Assembly: GCF_030756675.1 (NCBI RefSeq)
Contig: NZ_JAVBXD010000005.1
Location: 1 to 64,000, forward strand
Origin: Bacillus multifaciens
GTDB lineage: Bacteria > Bacillota > Bacilli > Bacillales > Bacillaceae_G
Length of the DNA: 64,000 nt
Reading direction: 5' to 3'
A program made the position numbers and the translations under genes. Below, piece by piece: positions 47,330 to 57,626 of the stretch; within the stretch, counting starts at the first letter, position 1; every line of letters starts with the position of its first letter. The notes below the pieces were generated by a model. That model was not told the DNA's origin. It searched no databases and was given only the letters and a program-made list of their open reading frames with translations.

Positions 47330-48229
47330 TTAATCAATACGCTTTTCATCTACTAAAGCAGATACGTTTCCTACAGTATATCCTTTTTCTTTTAGCTTTG
47401 AAATCAATGTATCAAGCGATTCTGCCGAAGAAGAAGTTGGATGCATTAAAATAATAGCACCGGGATGTACTTTACTAAATACTCTTTGGAGTAACACGTG
47501 CGGTTCTGGATGCTTCCAATCAATTGTATCCACTGTCCACATAATCGTTCCCATTTGTAACCTTGCAGCAGTATGAACAACATCGTCACGAAAACTGCCA
47601 CTTGGAGGTGCAAACCAACGCACTTTTTGATTCGTTGCTGCTTCAATGACTTGATTCGTTTTTTGTAATTGTTCTTGGATTGCAGAAAGCGATAGAGTTT
47701 TCATATCAGGATGCGTATACGAATGATTTCCCACTTCCTGATTAGCATCCGCAATCATTTTTGCAAACCGTAAATTTTCTTTTACCCATCTTCCCTCTAG
47801 AAAGAAAGTTGCCTTCACATTATGCTTTTGCAGTACCTCTAACATACGTGGAAGATATTCATTCCCCCAAGCAACATTAATGGTAAGTGCAATCATTTTT
47901 TTACTTGGATTCCCTCTATAAATAGGGGCAGGTGATAAGTCTGCTAAATGTACTTTGGGCGATACTTCTCGGTATACCAATTGTTTCTCATCAAAACGGC
48001 CCTGTTTCTTCATGTTATTATAGGAAGCTTGTATATCCACTTCTTTCCCATTATACCCTGGCATCGCTTTCCACACTTTATCAATGAATGCATTTTGCGC
48101 TGGAATCGCATACCCTTTTGCTTGTTCTTCAATTTCTTCATACAAACGGTCCTTTGCATATGATATATGCGAAACATGCATAGCGGAGAACCATAATATT
48201 ACTATGAGTAAAATAATGCGAATTTTCAT
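47330..48229 (-). CDS. ylxY: YlxY, polysaccharide deacetylase-like exported protein
   Basis: A 299-aa protein with an N-terminal signal sequence or anchor (IRIILLIVILWFSAMHVSHI). The C-terminal NodB homology domain is recognisable (VKATFFLEGRWVKENL, GNHSYTHPDM, RWFAPPSGSFRDDV, and the final ILMHPTSSSAES). The usual TFDDG metal/catalytic motif is replaced by TINVAWGNEY, so the catalytic Asp pair is missing while HxxxH-like NHSYTH is kept. It may not be a classical deacetylase. The gene lies between pnpA and mlpA, as in B. subtilis. Confidence 0.9.
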   Translation of the reverse strand: MKIRIILLIVILWFSAMHVSHISYAKDRLYEEIEEQAKGYAIPAQNAFIDKVWKAMPGYNGKEVDIQASYNNMKKQGRFDEKQLVYREVSPKVHLADLSPAPIYRGNPSKKMIALTINVAWGNEYLPRMLEVLQKHNVKATFFLEGRWVKENLRFAKMIADANQEVGNHSYTHPDMKTLSLSAIQEQLQKTNQVIEAATNQKVRWFAPPSGSFRDDVVHTAARLQMGTIMWTVDTIDWKHPEPHVLLQRVFSKVHPGAIILMHPTSSSAESLDTLISKLKEKGYTVGNVSALVDEKRID

Positions 48230-48413
48230 TAAGCACCCTCCAATAAAGTAAAACTTCCATCAGTCAAGGATCTTCCATCCGCCGACTAATAGTTAGCACG
48301 ATTTCCCTTCTATTCTTTTGAGGTACACCTTGTTAAACGAAAATAATCAACAGTTTCTTTTCTTATCATTGTTAATTTAAACGTTCTCATTAAAACTATA
48401 CTCCCTTATATAC

Positions 48414-48445
48414 AAAAAACCTTGAGATGTATCCCAAGGTTTTTT
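48414..48445 (-). terminator. Second pnpA terminator
   Basis: AAAAAACCTTG (48414-48424) pairs with CAAGGTTTTTT (48435-48445). It lies 50 nt beyond the first hairpin. Confidence 0.7.
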
Positions 48446-48454
48446 ACATAGCAA

Positions 48455-48481
48455 AAAAGCTAAGGGATTCCCTTAGCTTTT
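48455..48481 (-). terminator. First pnpA terminator
   Basis: AAAAGCTAAGGG (48455-48466) pairs with CCCTTAGCTTTT (48470-48481). It is the nearer of two consecutive terminators behind pnpA. Confidence 0.8.
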
Positions 48482-48494
48482 CTCTAGCTTATTC

Positions 48495-50645
48495 TTATTC
48501 TTGCTCTTGTTCTTGCCCTTGCTCTTGTTCTTGCTTTGCAGCTTCTTTTTCCTGCTCTTCTTTAAGCAATACTTTTCGAGATAAGTTTACACGACCTTGT
48601 TTATCGATTTCGATAACTTTTACTGAAATCTCATCACCGATTTTCACAACATCTTCTACTTTCCCTACACGTTCAAGTGCTAATTCAGAAATATGAACAA
48701 GACCGTCTTTACCACTGAATAATTCAACGAAAGCACCAAATTTTTCAATTCGTTTTACTTTTCCTAAGTAAATTTCACCTACTTGAACTTCACGAACGAT
48801 ATCTTCGATAATTTTCTTCGCTTTTTCATTCATTTCTTGATCAATAGATGAAATAAAGACTGTGCCATCTTGTTCAATATCAATTTTCACGCCTGTTTCT
48901 TCAATAATCTTGTTAATTTGCTTTCCGCTTGGTCCAATAACATCACGGATTTTATCTGGATTAATTGTCATTGTCACAATCTTAGGAGCATATTTAGATA
49001 ACTCCGTACGTGGCTCAGCAATAACAGATAACATATGATCTAAAATGTGCATACGTCCAACTTTTGCTTGTTGCAATGCTTCTTCTAAAATTTCACGTGA
49101 TAACCCTTCAATTTTAATATCCATTTGAAGTGCCGTTACACCTTTAGCTGTACCTGCTACTTTAAAGTCCATATCACCTAAGTGATCTTCCATTCCTTGG
49201 ATATCCGTTAAAATTGTGTAATGGTCACCAGACTTCACAAGTCCCATTGCAATACCAGCAACTGGAGCTTTAAGCGGAACACCTGCATCCATCATCGCTA
49301 AAGTGCTACCACAAATACTTGCTTGTGAAGTAGAACCATTTGATTCTAATACTTCTGATACAAGACGTACTGTATACGGGAAGTCCTTTTCAGATGGAAT
49401 AACTGGCTCAAGGGCACGTTCACCTAATGCACCATGACCGATTTCACGACGACCTGGGCCGCGCATTGGTCTCGTTTCCCCAACACTAAAGGACGGGAAG
49501 TTATAATGATGCATGAAGCGTTTTGATTCTTCTACACCAAGACCATCTAAAATTTGTACATCGCCTAATGCTCCTAATGTACAAATACTTAATGCTTGTG
49601 TTTGTCCACGTGTAAACAAACCAGAACCATGCGTACGAGATAAAATTCCTACTTCTGATGCTAGAGGACGAATTTCATCACCTTTACGTCCATCTGGGCG
49701 AATTTTTTCAACTGTAATAAGACGACGTACTTCTTCTTTTACAATTTTATATAGAATTTCATTTACTTGTCCTAATGTTTCAGCATCAGCTTCTTGCGCC
49801 TCATAATGCTGGGTAATACGCTTTTTCACTGCATTAATTGCATCTTCACGTGCATGTTTTTCGTGTACTTGAATTGCTGCATGCATATCTTGCTCTGCCA
49901 TTTCACGTACAGCTTGATCAAGCTCAGCGTTCACTTCATATAACTGAACTTCCGTTTTTTCTTTTCCAACTGCTTGTACAATTTCTTCTTGGAAAGCAAT
50001 TAGACGTTTAATTTCTTCATGACCAAACATAATTGCTTCTAGCATCGTTTCTTCAGGCACTTGGTCTGCTCCTGCTTCTACCATGTTAATAGCATCTTTT
50101 GTTCCAGCAACAACAAGGTGAATATCACTTTGCTCCTGTTGTTCAACTGTTGGATTAATAATAAATTCGCCGTCAATACGACCAACTGTCGCACCAGCAA
50201 TCGGCCCTTCAAATGGAATATCTGAAATCGATAACGCCAATGAAGAACCAAGCATAGCTGCCATTTCTGAAGAACAATCTTGATCCACACTCATTACAAT
50301 GCTGACTACTTGTACTTCATTACGGAAGCCATCAGCAAAAAGAGGACGAATTGGACGATCAATTAAACGGCTCGCTAAAATTGCTTTCTCACTTGGACGA
50401 CCTTCACGTTTGATAAAGCCGCCTGGAATTTTCCCTACTGCATATAAACGTTCTTCATAGTTTACTGTTAACGGGAAGAAATCTACATTTTTTGCCTCTT
50501 TTGATGCAGTTGCTGTAGATAGAACCGCTGTATCGCCATATCTTACTAAAACTGCTCCGTTTGCTTGTTTTGCAAGCTGACTTGTTTCAATCGTTAGCTG
50601 ACGACCAGCCCAATCTATCGAGAAGACTTGCTTTTCTTGACTCAT
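48495..50645 (-). CDS. pnpA: Polynucleotide phosphorylase
   Basis: PNPase degrades RNA 3'-5' by phosphorolysis. The 716-aa protein has two RNase PH domains (first: [20 protein letters not shown]; second: [20 protein letters not shown]), with catalytic residues around [23 protein letters not shown] domain ([20 protein letters not shown]) and an S1 domain ([20 protein letters not shown]) follow. The C-terminus ends in a low-complexity Glu/Gln tail ([11 protein letters not shown]) encoded by short DNA repeats. Tandem terminators follow. It is the third RNA-decay gene in the window, with rny and rnjB. Confidence 0.97.
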   Translation of the reverse strand: MSQEKQVFSIDWAGRQLTIETSQLAKQANGAVLVRYGDTAVLSTATASKEAKNVDFFPLTVNYEERLYAVGKIPGGFIKREGRPSEKAILASRLIDRPIRPLFADGFRNEVQVVSIVMSVDQDCSSEMAAMLGSSLALSISDIPFEGPIAGATVGRIDGEFIINPTVEQQEQSDIHLVVAGTKDAINMVEAGADQVPEETMLEAIMFGHEEIKRLIAFQEEIVQAVGKEKTEVQLYEVNAELDQAVREMAEQDMHAAIQVHEKHAREDAINAVKKRITQHYEAQEADAETLGQVNEILYKIVKEEVRRLITVEKIRPDGRKGDEIRPLASEVGILSRTHGSGLFTRGQTQALSICTLGALGDVQILDGLGVEESKRFMHHYNFPSFSVGETRPMRGPGRREIGHGALGERALEPVIPSEKDFPYTVRLVSEVLESNGSTSQASICGSTLAMMDAGVPLKAPVAGIAMGLVKSGDHYTILTDIQGMEDHLGDMDFKVAGTAKGVTALQMDIKIEGLSREILEEALQQAKVGRMHILDHMLSVIAEPRTELSKYAPKIVTMTINPDKIRDVIGPSGKQINKIIEETGVKIDIEQDGTVFISSIDQEMNEKAKKIIEDIVREVQVGEIYLGKVKRIEKFGAFVELFSGKDGLVHISELALERVGKVEDVVKIGDEISVKVIEIDKQGRVNLSRKVLLKEEQEKEAAKQEQEQGQEQEQE

Positions 50646-50778
50646 TTAAGTACCCCTCTCAATTTAAAATATTCAATTCTTCTATGTAAATGGATAATAT
50701 ATCACAACATTCTTCCTCTAGTATTACCGAAAATTCAGTAAGCTATCAAGAGTAGAAGATATATTTTTACCTAACAAA

Positions 50779-50799
50779 AAAGCGGGAATATTCCCGCTT
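50779..50799 (-). terminator. rpsO terminator
   Basis: AAAGCGGGAA (50779-50788) pairs with TTCCCGCTT (50791-50799), seven nt past the rpsO stop, followed on the minus strand by TTGTTAGG. Confidence 0.75.
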
Positions 50800-50805
50800 C
50801 TTTGA

Positions 50806-51075
50806 CTATCGACGTAATCCAAGCTTTGTGATTAGTTCACGGTAGCGAGTGATGTCATTGTTACGAAGGTAAGTAAGTAAGTTACGACGTTTACCAACCA
50901 TCTTTAAAAGACCGCGACGTGAATGATGATCCTTCTTGTGAGTACGTAAGTGCTCATTTAGAGTGTTAATTTGCTCCGTTAGGACAGCAACTTGAACTTC
51001 TGGAGAACCAGTATCAGTCTCATGAGTTCTAAATTGTGCAATAATTTCGTTTTTACGCTCTTGTGTTAAAGCCAT
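50806..51075 (-). CDS. rpsO: 30S ribosomal protein S15
   Basis: An 89-aa primary 16S rRNA-binding protein that helps organise the central domain of the small subunit. It is highly conserved ([40 protein letters not shown], and the rRNA-binding [19 protein letters not shown]). AGGAGGTG lies upstream. A leader of about 100 nt separates it from ribF. S15 is known to control its own translation in several bacteria through such leaders, though I could not verify a binding site. Confidence 0.98.
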   Translation of the reverse strand: MALTQERKNEIIAQFRTHETDTGSPEVQVAVLTEQINTLNEHLRTHKKDHHSRRGLLKMVGKRRNLLTYLRNNDITRYRELITKLGLRR

Positions 51076-51175
51076 CCTATTTCACCTCCTAAGTATTAAA
51101 TCCCCAATTACCTAGCAAACGTCGGTGAGTCGTAATGCCAAGCAATGGTTATTGTAAAGTACATAAGATAGAATA

Positions 51176-52147
51176 CTACTTTTCATTAGAAAAAGCAAGT
51201 ATATTATTTGCATGGCTAAAATAATCTTCTGCCGTTCTTTTATCTTTTGCAATTTGTGCAACTAACTCATCAATTCCGTTAAACTTTTTTTCTTCACGAA
51301 TGCGCATGTGCCACTCCACAACGACAGACTCATCATATATATCACGCTGAAATTCAAAAAGATGTACTTCAATAGAAAGCTGCTTTTCATTTTCCTTAAA
51401 AGTAGGTTTATATCCAATATTACATACACCTTCATGCCACTCATCATTCACGTTCATTCTAACGGCATATACACCAACAGGCGGCAAAAGATATTCATCA
51501 TTTAAAGCGACATTTGCGGTTGGAAAGCCAATTTGGCGTCCTCGCTTATCTCCATGAACAACTGTACCTTCAACTGTATATGGTCTGCCTAAAATAGCTG
51601 GAATTCGTTCCATTTCTCCGTTACGGATATGTTTTCGTAATAATGTGGAACTTACTTTTTCTTCTTGAAATTCTACTTTTTCAATCACGGTTTGTGTAAA
51701 CGCCCCTCTCGCATGAAATGGTAAAGTTTCCATCGTTCCTTTTCCTAAACGTCCGTACGAATAATCAAAACCAGCTACAACATGTTTTGCATTTAGCCCA
51801 ATAATATAATCATCTACAAATTGTTGTGGCAGTAAATTTGCAAATGCTTCGTCAAATTTCACAACATATAAAATATCAATTCCTAAACTTGCAATCACTT
51901 TTTCTTTACTTCGTAAAGGCGTAATATACTCTACATGCGCTTCCTTTTTCCCTAATACAACAGACGGATGCGGATGAAAAGTCATAACAGCACTTTTATA
52001 ACCTCGCTCTTCTGCAACCTTTTTCGCAGTACGAATAACACGTTGATGACCTAAATGAATACCATCAAAATAGCCTAATGCCATCACAGTAGGCTCTATT
52101 TCCGTTTTGTTTAATGCATGGGGATGAGTTAAATGAATGAGTTTCAC
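51176..52147 (-). CDS. ribF: Bifunctional riboflavin kinase/FMN adenylyltransferase
   Basis: Makes FMN and then FAD. It is called RibC in B. subtilis. I choose the GTG at 52145-52147 (MKLIHLTHPHALNKTE), preceded by AAGGTG. An upstream in-frame ATG at 52183 has no suitable ribosome site. The N-terminal adenylyltransferase shows ALGYFDGIHLGHQRVI (near 28), and the C-terminal riboflavin kinase shows RGRQIGFPTANVAL (near 190) and VCNIGYKPTF. The length is 323 aa. It follows truB, as usual. Confidence 0.95.
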   Translation of the reverse strand: MKLIHLTHPHALNKTEIEPTVMALGYFDGIHLGHQRVIRTAKKVAEERGYKSAVMTFHPHPSVVLGKKEAHVEYITPLRSKEKVIASLGIDILYVVKFDEAFANLLPQQFVDDYIIGLNAKHVVAGFDYSYGRLGKGTMETLPFHARGAFTQTVIEKVEFQEEKVSSTLLRKHIRNGEMERIPAILGRPYTVEGTVVHGDKRGRQIGFPTANVALNDEYLLPPVGVYAVRMNVNDEWHEGVCNIGYKPTFKENEKQLSIEVHLFEFQRDIYDESVVVEWHMRIREEKKFNGIDELVAQIAKDKRTAEDYFSHANNILAFSNEK

Positions 52148-52190
52148 GCTTGAATTCACCTTTTTCTGTAATAATCCTTCCAATTATTCA

Positions 52191-53114
52191 TTATAGCTGT
52201 AATTCTTGATTATTCACAAGTACTTTCATCGGTTTCAGCATACCTGGATGTTTTGGGTGATGTTCATAAATTGCTAAACAGCGTTCCTTTTCATCAAAAA
52301 CTGTAATAAATGGCGCCGTCACTTGTTCCTTATTCGGTAAAAACATACCATTCTTCACTTTTTCTGCTTGTTCCTCATTGACAACCATTTTTGGAAACTT
52401 ACATAACGCTTCATCAATCGATATGAAGATAGATTCCACTGTTCCATTTTGCACGTTTTGTTCAATTTCTTCAAATGATATGCAATCTTCTAATTTAAAC
52501 TCTCCTGATGCTGTTCTCACAAGATCGGACATATGCGCCGGAAATCCAAGCTTTTCCCCAATCATAACAGCTAATGTTCTTACGTATGTTCCTTTACTAC
52601 AAGTCACTCGGAAACGGAGGGAAATTGTCTCTCCTTCAAATAATTCACGGTTATCAAGTAAAATGAATTCATGAATCGTAATTGTACGAACCGGACGCTC
52701 TACTTCTATTCCCGCCCTTGCATATTCATATAGTTTCTTTCCATTCACTTTTACAGCCGAATACATTGGTGGTACTTGTTCGATTGTTCCCGTTAAGCCA
52801 GCTAATACTGATTCTACCTCTTGACGGGTAATAACACGATTGACATCTTGCTTTGCAACAACTTCACCTGAAGCATCTTCTGTAGTCGTCGAAAATCCTA
52901 GCGTAACTTCACCTTCGTACGTTTTTGTTTCGCTCGTTAAAAATTGCGCAATTTTCGTAGCACGCCCTACACAAATTGGTAATACCCCTGTCACATCCGG
53001 GTCTAAAGTTCCTGTATGCCCTATACGTTTCTCTCTTAATATTTTTCTTAATTTAAATACACAATCATGTGATGTCATCCCTTTTGGTTTATGTAATAGT
53101 ACTACACCTTCCAT
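52191..53114 (-). CDS. truB: tRNA pseudouridine-55 synthase
   Basis: TruB makes psi-55 in the T-arm of tRNAs. The catalytic Asp lies in HTGTLDPDVTGVLPICVGRA (near 40), and the RNA-binding and YAR segments are seen (KLYEYARAGIEV, CSKGTYVRTLAVMIGEKLG). A C-terminal PUA-like region follows. It is 307 aa. ATG 53112-53114 has GAGGTG upstream. A good hairpin with a U tract lies just upstream, behind rbfA. Confidence 0.96.
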   Translation of the reverse strand: MEGVVLLHKPKGMTSHDCVFKLRKILREKRIGHTGTLDPDVTGVLPICVGRATKIAQFLTSETKTYEGEVTLGFSTTTEDASGEVVAKQDVNRVITRQEVESVLAGLTGTIEQVPPMYSAVKVNGKKLYEYARAGIEVERPVRTITIHEFILLDNRELFEGETISLRFRVTCSKGTYVRTLAVMIGEKLGFPAHMSDLVRTASGEFKLEDCISFEEIEQNVQNGTVESIFISIDEALCKFPKMVVNEEQAEKVKNGMFLPNKEQVTAPFITVFDEKERCLAIYEHHPKHPGMLKPMKVLVNNQELQL

Positions 53115-53167
53115 ATATTCACCTCATCGTTATACTTTTGTGTACTAGACTTATTTCAGATTGAAAA

Positions 53168-53193
53168 AATGGATAGACAAATGTCTATCCATT
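53168..53193 (-). terminator. Terminator-like hairpin between rbfA and truB
   Basis: A perfect 12-bp inverted repeat (53168-53179 with 53182-53193) is followed on the minus strand by TTTTTTCAAT. Its upstream arm contains the rbfA stop codon. It may make expression of truB-ribF partly independent of the nusA-infB operon. Confidence 0.65.
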
Positions 53194-53548
53194 ATTCTTC
53201 CCGCTTACCTTCTTTATTAATTTCATGTAAAAGTGTATCAATTCGATGACCATATCCAATCGATTCATCAAATTCAAAGGAGATTTCAGGTGTTTTCCGA
53301 AGACGAATACGCTGTCCAATTTCGGAACGGATAAAACCTTTTGCCTTCGCTAAGCCTTTTAATGTATTTGCTTTCTGTTCTTCGTCTCCTAAAACAGAAA
53401 TGTATACTTTGGCAATTTGTAAATCTCCACTTACTTGTACATCTGTTACTGTTACAAATCCAACACGTGGGTCTTTAATTTTCCGACTAATAATGTCGCC
53501 TAATTCTTTTTTCATTTGTTCGCCCACACGGTTTGCACGTAGTTTCAT
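53192..53548 (-). CDS. rbfA: Ribosome-binding factor A
   Basis: RbfA assists late 30S maturation and cold adaptation. The 118-aa KH-like protein shows [40 protein letters not shown] and [20 protein letters not shown] (here [11 protein letters not shown]). It follows ylxP by 15 nt in the infB operon. A terminator-like hairpin overlaps its stop codon. Confidence 0.95.
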   Translation of the reverse strand: MKLRANRVGEQMKKELGDIISRKIKDPRVGFVTVTDVQVSGDLQIAKVYISVLGDEEQKANTLKGLAKAKGFIRSEIGQRIRLRKTPEISFEFDESIGYGHRIDTLLHEINKEGKREE

Positions 53549-53563
53549 ACCTATTCACCTCAT

Positions 53564-53845
53564 TCAATACCATTCCAATTGTGTTATCGTACGTTCAATT
53601 TCAGGAAATGAATCAATGTAGGCAAGTACACGATTCATTTCTTTTTCGCACACAACACGATTTGAGGATACGGAAACAATCGCAATTTCTGTACGTTGCC
53701 ATACATCTTGATGCCCAACTTCTGAAACAGATACATTGTAACGCTGTTTCACACGAGTTAAAACACGCTGTAAAATTGCCCGTTTCTCTTTTAAAGAATG
53801 CACGTCATAAATCATACACTCAAATGAGAGTGAAGCGATAATCAT
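53564..53845 (-). CDS. ylxP: YlxP (DUF503) conserved protein
   Basis: A 93-aa DUF503 protein of unknown function, found between infB and rbfA in many Firmicutes. Family words are [20 protein letters not shown] and [20 protein letters not shown]. Its start overlaps the infB stop by four nt. Context suggests a role in ribosome or RNA maturation, but none is demonstrated. Confidence 0.9.
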   Translation of the reverse strand: MIIASLSFECMIYDVHSLKEKRAILQRVLTRVKQRYNVSVSEVGHQDVWQRTEIAIVSVSSNRVVCEKEMNRVLAYIDSFPEIERTITQLEWY

Positions 53846-55908
53846 CGCTTCACTTCTTCCATAATGTACGCCTCAATGATGTCCCCTTCTTTAAGATCAT
53901 TATATCTTTCAATTGTAATACCACACTCATAGTTTTGGGCAACTTCTTTTACGTCATCTTTGAAACGTTTTAACGTATCAAGTTGACCTTCGAAAATAAC
54001 TACGCCGTCACGAATGATACGCACGCCGCTATCACGTGTAATTTTACCATCTGTTACGTAACATCCTGCAATTGTTCCAACTTTCGTTACTTTGAACGTT
54101 TGACGAACTTCTGCTTGACCAATTACTTTTTCTACGAATTCAGGATCTAGCATACCTTGCATTGCAGCTTCGATCTCTTCGATTACTTTATAAATAATGC
54201 GGTGCAAACGAATATCAACATTTTCTAATTCAGCTGTACGCTTCGCATTGACATCAGGACGTACGTTAAATCCAATTACAATTGCATTAGATGCAGAAGC
54301 TAAAATAATATCAGATTCTGTAATTGCACCTACGCCAGTATGGATAATTTTCACTTTTACGCCTTCAACATCAATTTTACGAAGTGATGCTGCCATTGCT
54401 TCCACAGAACCTTGTACATCTGCTTTCACAATCAAGTTAATTTCTTTTACATCGCCTTCTTTAATTTGTTGGAATAAATCTTCAAGGCTTAATTTAGATT
54501 TTTCGCCACGCTGTGCAAGCAATGCTTGTTGTGCACGTGATTCACCGATTTGACGTGCTTTCTTCTCATCAGCAAATGCCATAAAGCGATCTCCTGCTTG
54601 TGGTACTTCATTTAAACCTGTAATCTCAACAGGAGTAGACGGACCAGCAACTTTTACACGACGACCAATATCATTTACCATCGCACGAACACGGCCGAAC
54701 GATGTACCAACAACGATTGGATCTCCTACTCGAAGTGTACCGTTTTGTACAAGTAATGTCGCAATTGTTCCTTTACCTTTATCAAGCTGCGCTTCAATTA
54801 CTGTACCAGTTGCATAACGATTCGGATTTGCTTTGTATTCTTCTACTTCACTTACAAGAAGAATCATTTCTAACAAGTTGTCAATTCCTTCACCTTTAAT
54901 AGCTGCGATTGGTACGAAAATTGTATCACCGCCCCAAGCTTCTGGAACTAATTCATATTCTGTTAACTCTTGCATTACACGGTCTGGATTTGCTGATGGT
55001 TTATCCATTTTATTTACAGCAACAATAATTGGTACTCCAGCTGCTTTCGCATGATTAATCGCTTCAACTGTTTGCGGCATAACACCGTCATCAGCTGCTA
55101 CAACAAGAATTGTAATATCCGTAACTTGTGCACCGCGTGCACGCATTGTTGTAAATGCTGCGTGACCTGGTGTATCTAAGAACGTAATTTTTTTGTCGTT
55201 TACTTCAACTTGGTATGCACCAATATGCTGCGTAATTCCGCCAGCTTCACCAGCTGTTACTTTCGAATTACGAATAGAGTCAAGTAATGTTGTTTTACCA
55301 TGGTCAACGTGTCCCATAATTGTAACAACAGCTGGACGCTCTTTTAAGTTTTCTTCATTGTCTTGTTCGTCCATAAACGTCTCGAATTCTGTTTCACTAA
55401 CAATTACTTCTTCTTCTACTTCAATACCATAATCACTAGCAATTAACTCAATTGTATCTTTATCTAAATCTTGGTTAATTGTTGCCATGATTCCAAGCAT
55501 AAAGAGCTTTTTAATAATTTCAGATGGCTCTTTGCTTAATTTTTTCGCAAGTTCGCCTACTGCAAGCGTGCCAGAGAAAGTAATTTTGTCTGGTGTTTCT
55601 ACTACTTGCGTTTGTTGTCTTCCAGCAAAGTTTTCTTGACGTTTGTCTTGATTCCCTTTACCTTTTTTCTTATTCTTATTGCTGTTCTTTTTGCTGCGAA
55701 CAACTTTTTCTTCTACTTCAAACTCATCTGCAACAGAAGGTTTTTCTGCTCCATCATTATACTGATTATCTAACTTGTTTACTACTTCGTCATCTAACAT
55801 CGCCATATGATTCGATACCTCAATATTCATTTCTTTTAGTTTTGTAATAATATCTTTACTTGAGATATTGTGTTTTTTTGCATATTCATATACTCGAATT
55901 TTACTCAT
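53842..55908 (-). CDS. infB: Translation initiation factor IF-2
   Basis: IF-2 delivers fMet-tRNA to the 30S subunit. I choose ATG 55906-55908 ([20 protein letters not shown]) with GGGGGTG just upstream. A longer in-frame start at 55968 runs through ylxQ. G motifs are [26 protein letters not shown] and NKMDK (within residues 195-305). The N-terminal domain has the lysine-rich linker ([20 protein letters not shown]). Domains II-IV follow, to AYIMEEVKR. It is 688 aa, a short Bacillus form. Confidence 0.96.
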   Translation of the reverse strand: MSKIRVYEYAKKHNISSKDIITKLKEMNIEVSNHMAMLDDEVVNKLDNQYNDGAEKPSVADEFEVEEKVVRSKKNSNKNKKKGKGNQDKRQENFAGRQQTQVVETPDKITFSGTLAVGELAKKLSKEPSEIIKKLFMLGIMATINQDLDKDTIELIASDYGIEVEEEVIVSETEFETFMDEQDNEENLKERPAVVTIMGHVDHGKTTLLDSIRNSKVTAGEAGGITQHIGAYQVEVNDKKITFLDTPGHAAFTTMRARGAQVTDITILVVAADDGVMPQTVEAINHAKAAGVPIIVAVNKMDKPSANPDRVMQELTEYELVPEAWGGDTIFVPIAAIKGEGIDNLLEMILLVSEVEEYKANPNRYATGTVIEAQLDKGKGTIATLLVQNGTLRVGDPIVVGTSFGRVRAMVNDIGRRVKVAGPSTPVEITGLNEVPQAGDRFMAFADEKKARQIGESRAQQALLAQRGEKSKLSLEDLFQQIKEGDVKEINLIVKADVQGSVEAMAASLRKIDVEGVKVKIIHTGVGAITESDIILASASNAIVIGFNVRPDVNAKRTAELENVDIRLHRIIYKVIEEIEAAMQGMLDPEFVEKVIGQAEVRQTFKVTKVGTIAGCYVTDGKITRDSGVRIIRDGVVIFEGQLDTLKRFKDDVKEVAQNYECGITIERYNDLKEGDIIEAYIMEEVKR

Positions 55909-55912
55909 ACCT

Positions 55913-56224
55913 TCACCCCCGGTAAGTTGTATCGAGCATGCTAAGCAGCTTCTTAGCAAAGCCGTCATCTAACACCGCTACAACGACTCGTTCTTCTCTC
56001 CCAATCGCATGCCCTAATTCTTGTCGATTTTCGACCTTTCTCATTGGTACGTTGTAGAATGTTGTTTTGTCCGTAATGCGCTTTGTTGTATTTGCTGACG
56101 CATCTTCAGAAAGCAATACGAGCTTTGCTTTACCGCCTCGAACTTCTTTTAAAACAAGCTCTTCACCCGATATAATCTTTCGAGCCCGATTAGCCAGCCC
56201 TAAAAACGATTTCCAATTGGACAC
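55913..56224 (-). CDS. ylxQ: YlxQ, L7Ae-family RNA-binding protein
   Basis: A 103-aa L7Ae/L30e-type protein between ylxR and infB. Members bind kink-turn RNAs, and the target of YlxQ is not settled. Features are [40 protein letters not shown] and [20 protein letters not shown]. Its start codon lies immediately after the ylxR stop with no gap, implying coupled translation. Confidence 0.92.
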   Translation of the reverse strand: MSNWKSFLGLANRARKIISGEELVLKEVRGGKAKLVLLSEDASANTTKRITDKTTFYNVPMRKVENRQELGHAIGREERVVVAVLDDGFAKKLLSMLDTTYRG

Positions 56225-56497
56225 TTACTTCGACTCCTTCTCAACAAGCTCAATTAGCTCTTCATAAAGAGAGTCATCAATTTTCGCTTTTAGGTGATGT
56301 TCCAAGACATTCTTCTTTTTCGCCTGAGAAATGCATTCTTTATCTTTTGACAAATATGCACCGCGTCCTGATTGTTTACCTGTTAAATCAATCGACACGA
56401 CTCCCTCCTTGGAACGAACAATGCGAATGAGCTCGCGTTTTGATTTCATTTCTTGTGTTACCACACATTTTCGTAACGGAACTTTCCGATTGCTCAC
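56225..56497 (-). CDS. ylxR: YlxR (DUF448) RNA-binding protein, RnpM-like
   Basis: A small basic protein between nusA and ylxQ. In B. subtilis it has been reported to bind the RNase P RNA (RnpM). I choose GTG 56495-56497 (MSNRKVPLRKCVVTQE, 90 aa), because AGAGG lies eight bases upstream. The ATG at 56501-56503 is only two bases from it. Visible features are RKCVVTQEMKSKRELIRIVR, DLTGKQSGRGAYLSKDKECI and a C-terminal helix. Confidence 0.88.
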   Translation of the reverse strand: MSNRKVPLRKCVVTQEMKSKRELIRIVRSKEGVVSIDLTGKQSGRGAYLSKDKECISQAKKKNVLEHHLKAKIDDSLYEELIELVEKESK

Positions 56498-56508
56498 GTT
56501 CATCACCT

Positions 56509-57609
56509 CTATTCGATTTCATCTTCAGCAGAATCGAATGCGAGCATCATATCTTCTTCTGTTAAAAGTCCTAGTTGTTTCGCATCAGACTCACTTTTAA
56601 TATCAATTTTCCAGTTTGTTAATTTCGCTGCAAGTCGCGCGTTTTGCCCACGCTTACCAATTGCTAAGGAAAGTTGATGATCTGGAACAATTACAGTAGT
56701 TGCTTTGTCTTCTTCGTTTACAAGCACTTTTACAACTTGTGATGGACTGAGTGAATTTGCTACATATTCAACTGGATCATTTGACCAGCGAACAATATCA
56801 ATTTTTTCACCTTTTAGCTCATCTACGATGCGTTGTACACGTTGTCCTTTCGGTCCTACACAAGAACCTACTGGATCTACATCTACATTCTCAGAGTAAA
56901 CTGAGATTTTAGAGCGGTCTCCAGCTTCACGTGCTACAGAACGAATTTCTACAGTTCCATCATAAATTTCTGGCACTTCAATTTCAAACAGACGCTTTAA
57001 AAGGCCTGGATGCGTACGTGACACATAAATTTGCGGGCCTTTTGTTGTTTTCTCTACTTTTGTAATGAAAACACGGATGCGATCATGCGGTTTGTACTGT
57101 TCGTTTGGCATTTGCTCGCTTACTGGTAAAAGTGCTTCTACTTTCCCTAAACTTACATAAATAAAGCGAGCATCTTGGCGTTGTACAATACCAACCATAA
57201 TGTCTTCTTCACGGTCGCTGAACTCAGAGTAAATCACGCCACGTTCAGCTTCACGTACACGCTGCGTTACAACTTGTTTTGCTGTTTGTGCTGCAATACG
57301 ACCGAAATCTTTTGGCGTTACTTCAATCTCTAATACGTCGCCCTCTTGGTAGTTTGGATTAATTTGTCTTGCTTTTTCAACAGAAATTTCAAGACGTGGG
57401 TCAAATACATTTTCCACTACATCCTTACGCGCTAATACTTGAATAGTCCCAACTTCAGGATTGAAGCTAACGCGAACATTTTGCGCTTGATTGAAATTTC
57501 GTTTATAAGCAGAAATTAAAGCTGCTTCAATAGCATCAATAATAATATCTTTGCTAATACCTTTTTCTTGTTCTAATACGAGCAAAGCATCTAACAACTC
57601 AGTGCTCAT
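56509..57609 (-). CDS. nusA: Transcription termination/antitermination protein NusA
   Basis: NusA binds RNA polymerase and stimulates pausing and intrinsic termination in Bacillus. The 366-aa protein has the N-terminal polymerase-binding domain (MSTELLDALLVLEQEKGISK), an S1 domain (GVIYSEFSDREEDIMVGIVQ), and two KH domains (VGSCVGPKGQRVQRIVDELK; HQLSLAIGKRGQNARLAAKL). No C-terminal acidic repeats are present, as usual for Firmicutes. It lies 17 nt after rimP. A leader hairpin upstream of rimP could be its autoregulatory target. Confidence 0.97.
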   Translation of the reverse strand: MSTELLDALLVLEQEKGISKDIIIDAIEAALISAYKRNFNQAQNVRVSFNPEVGTIQVLARKDVVENVFDPRLEISVEKARQINPNYQEGDVLEIEVTPKDFGRIAAQTAKQVVTQRVREAERGVIYSEFSDREEDIMVGIVQRQDARFIYVSLGKVEALLPVSEQMPNEQYKPHDRIRVFITKVEKTTKGPQIYVSRTHPGLLKRLFEIEVPEIYDGTVEIRSVAREAGDRSKISVYSENVDVDPVGSCVGPKGQRVQRIVDELKGEKIDIVRWSNDPVEYVANSLSPSQVVKVLVNEEDKATTVIVPDHQLSLAIGKRGQNARLAAKLTNWKIDIKSESDAKQLGLLTEEDMMLAFDSAEDEIE

Positions 57610-57626
57610 GAAGATCCCCCTTCTTA

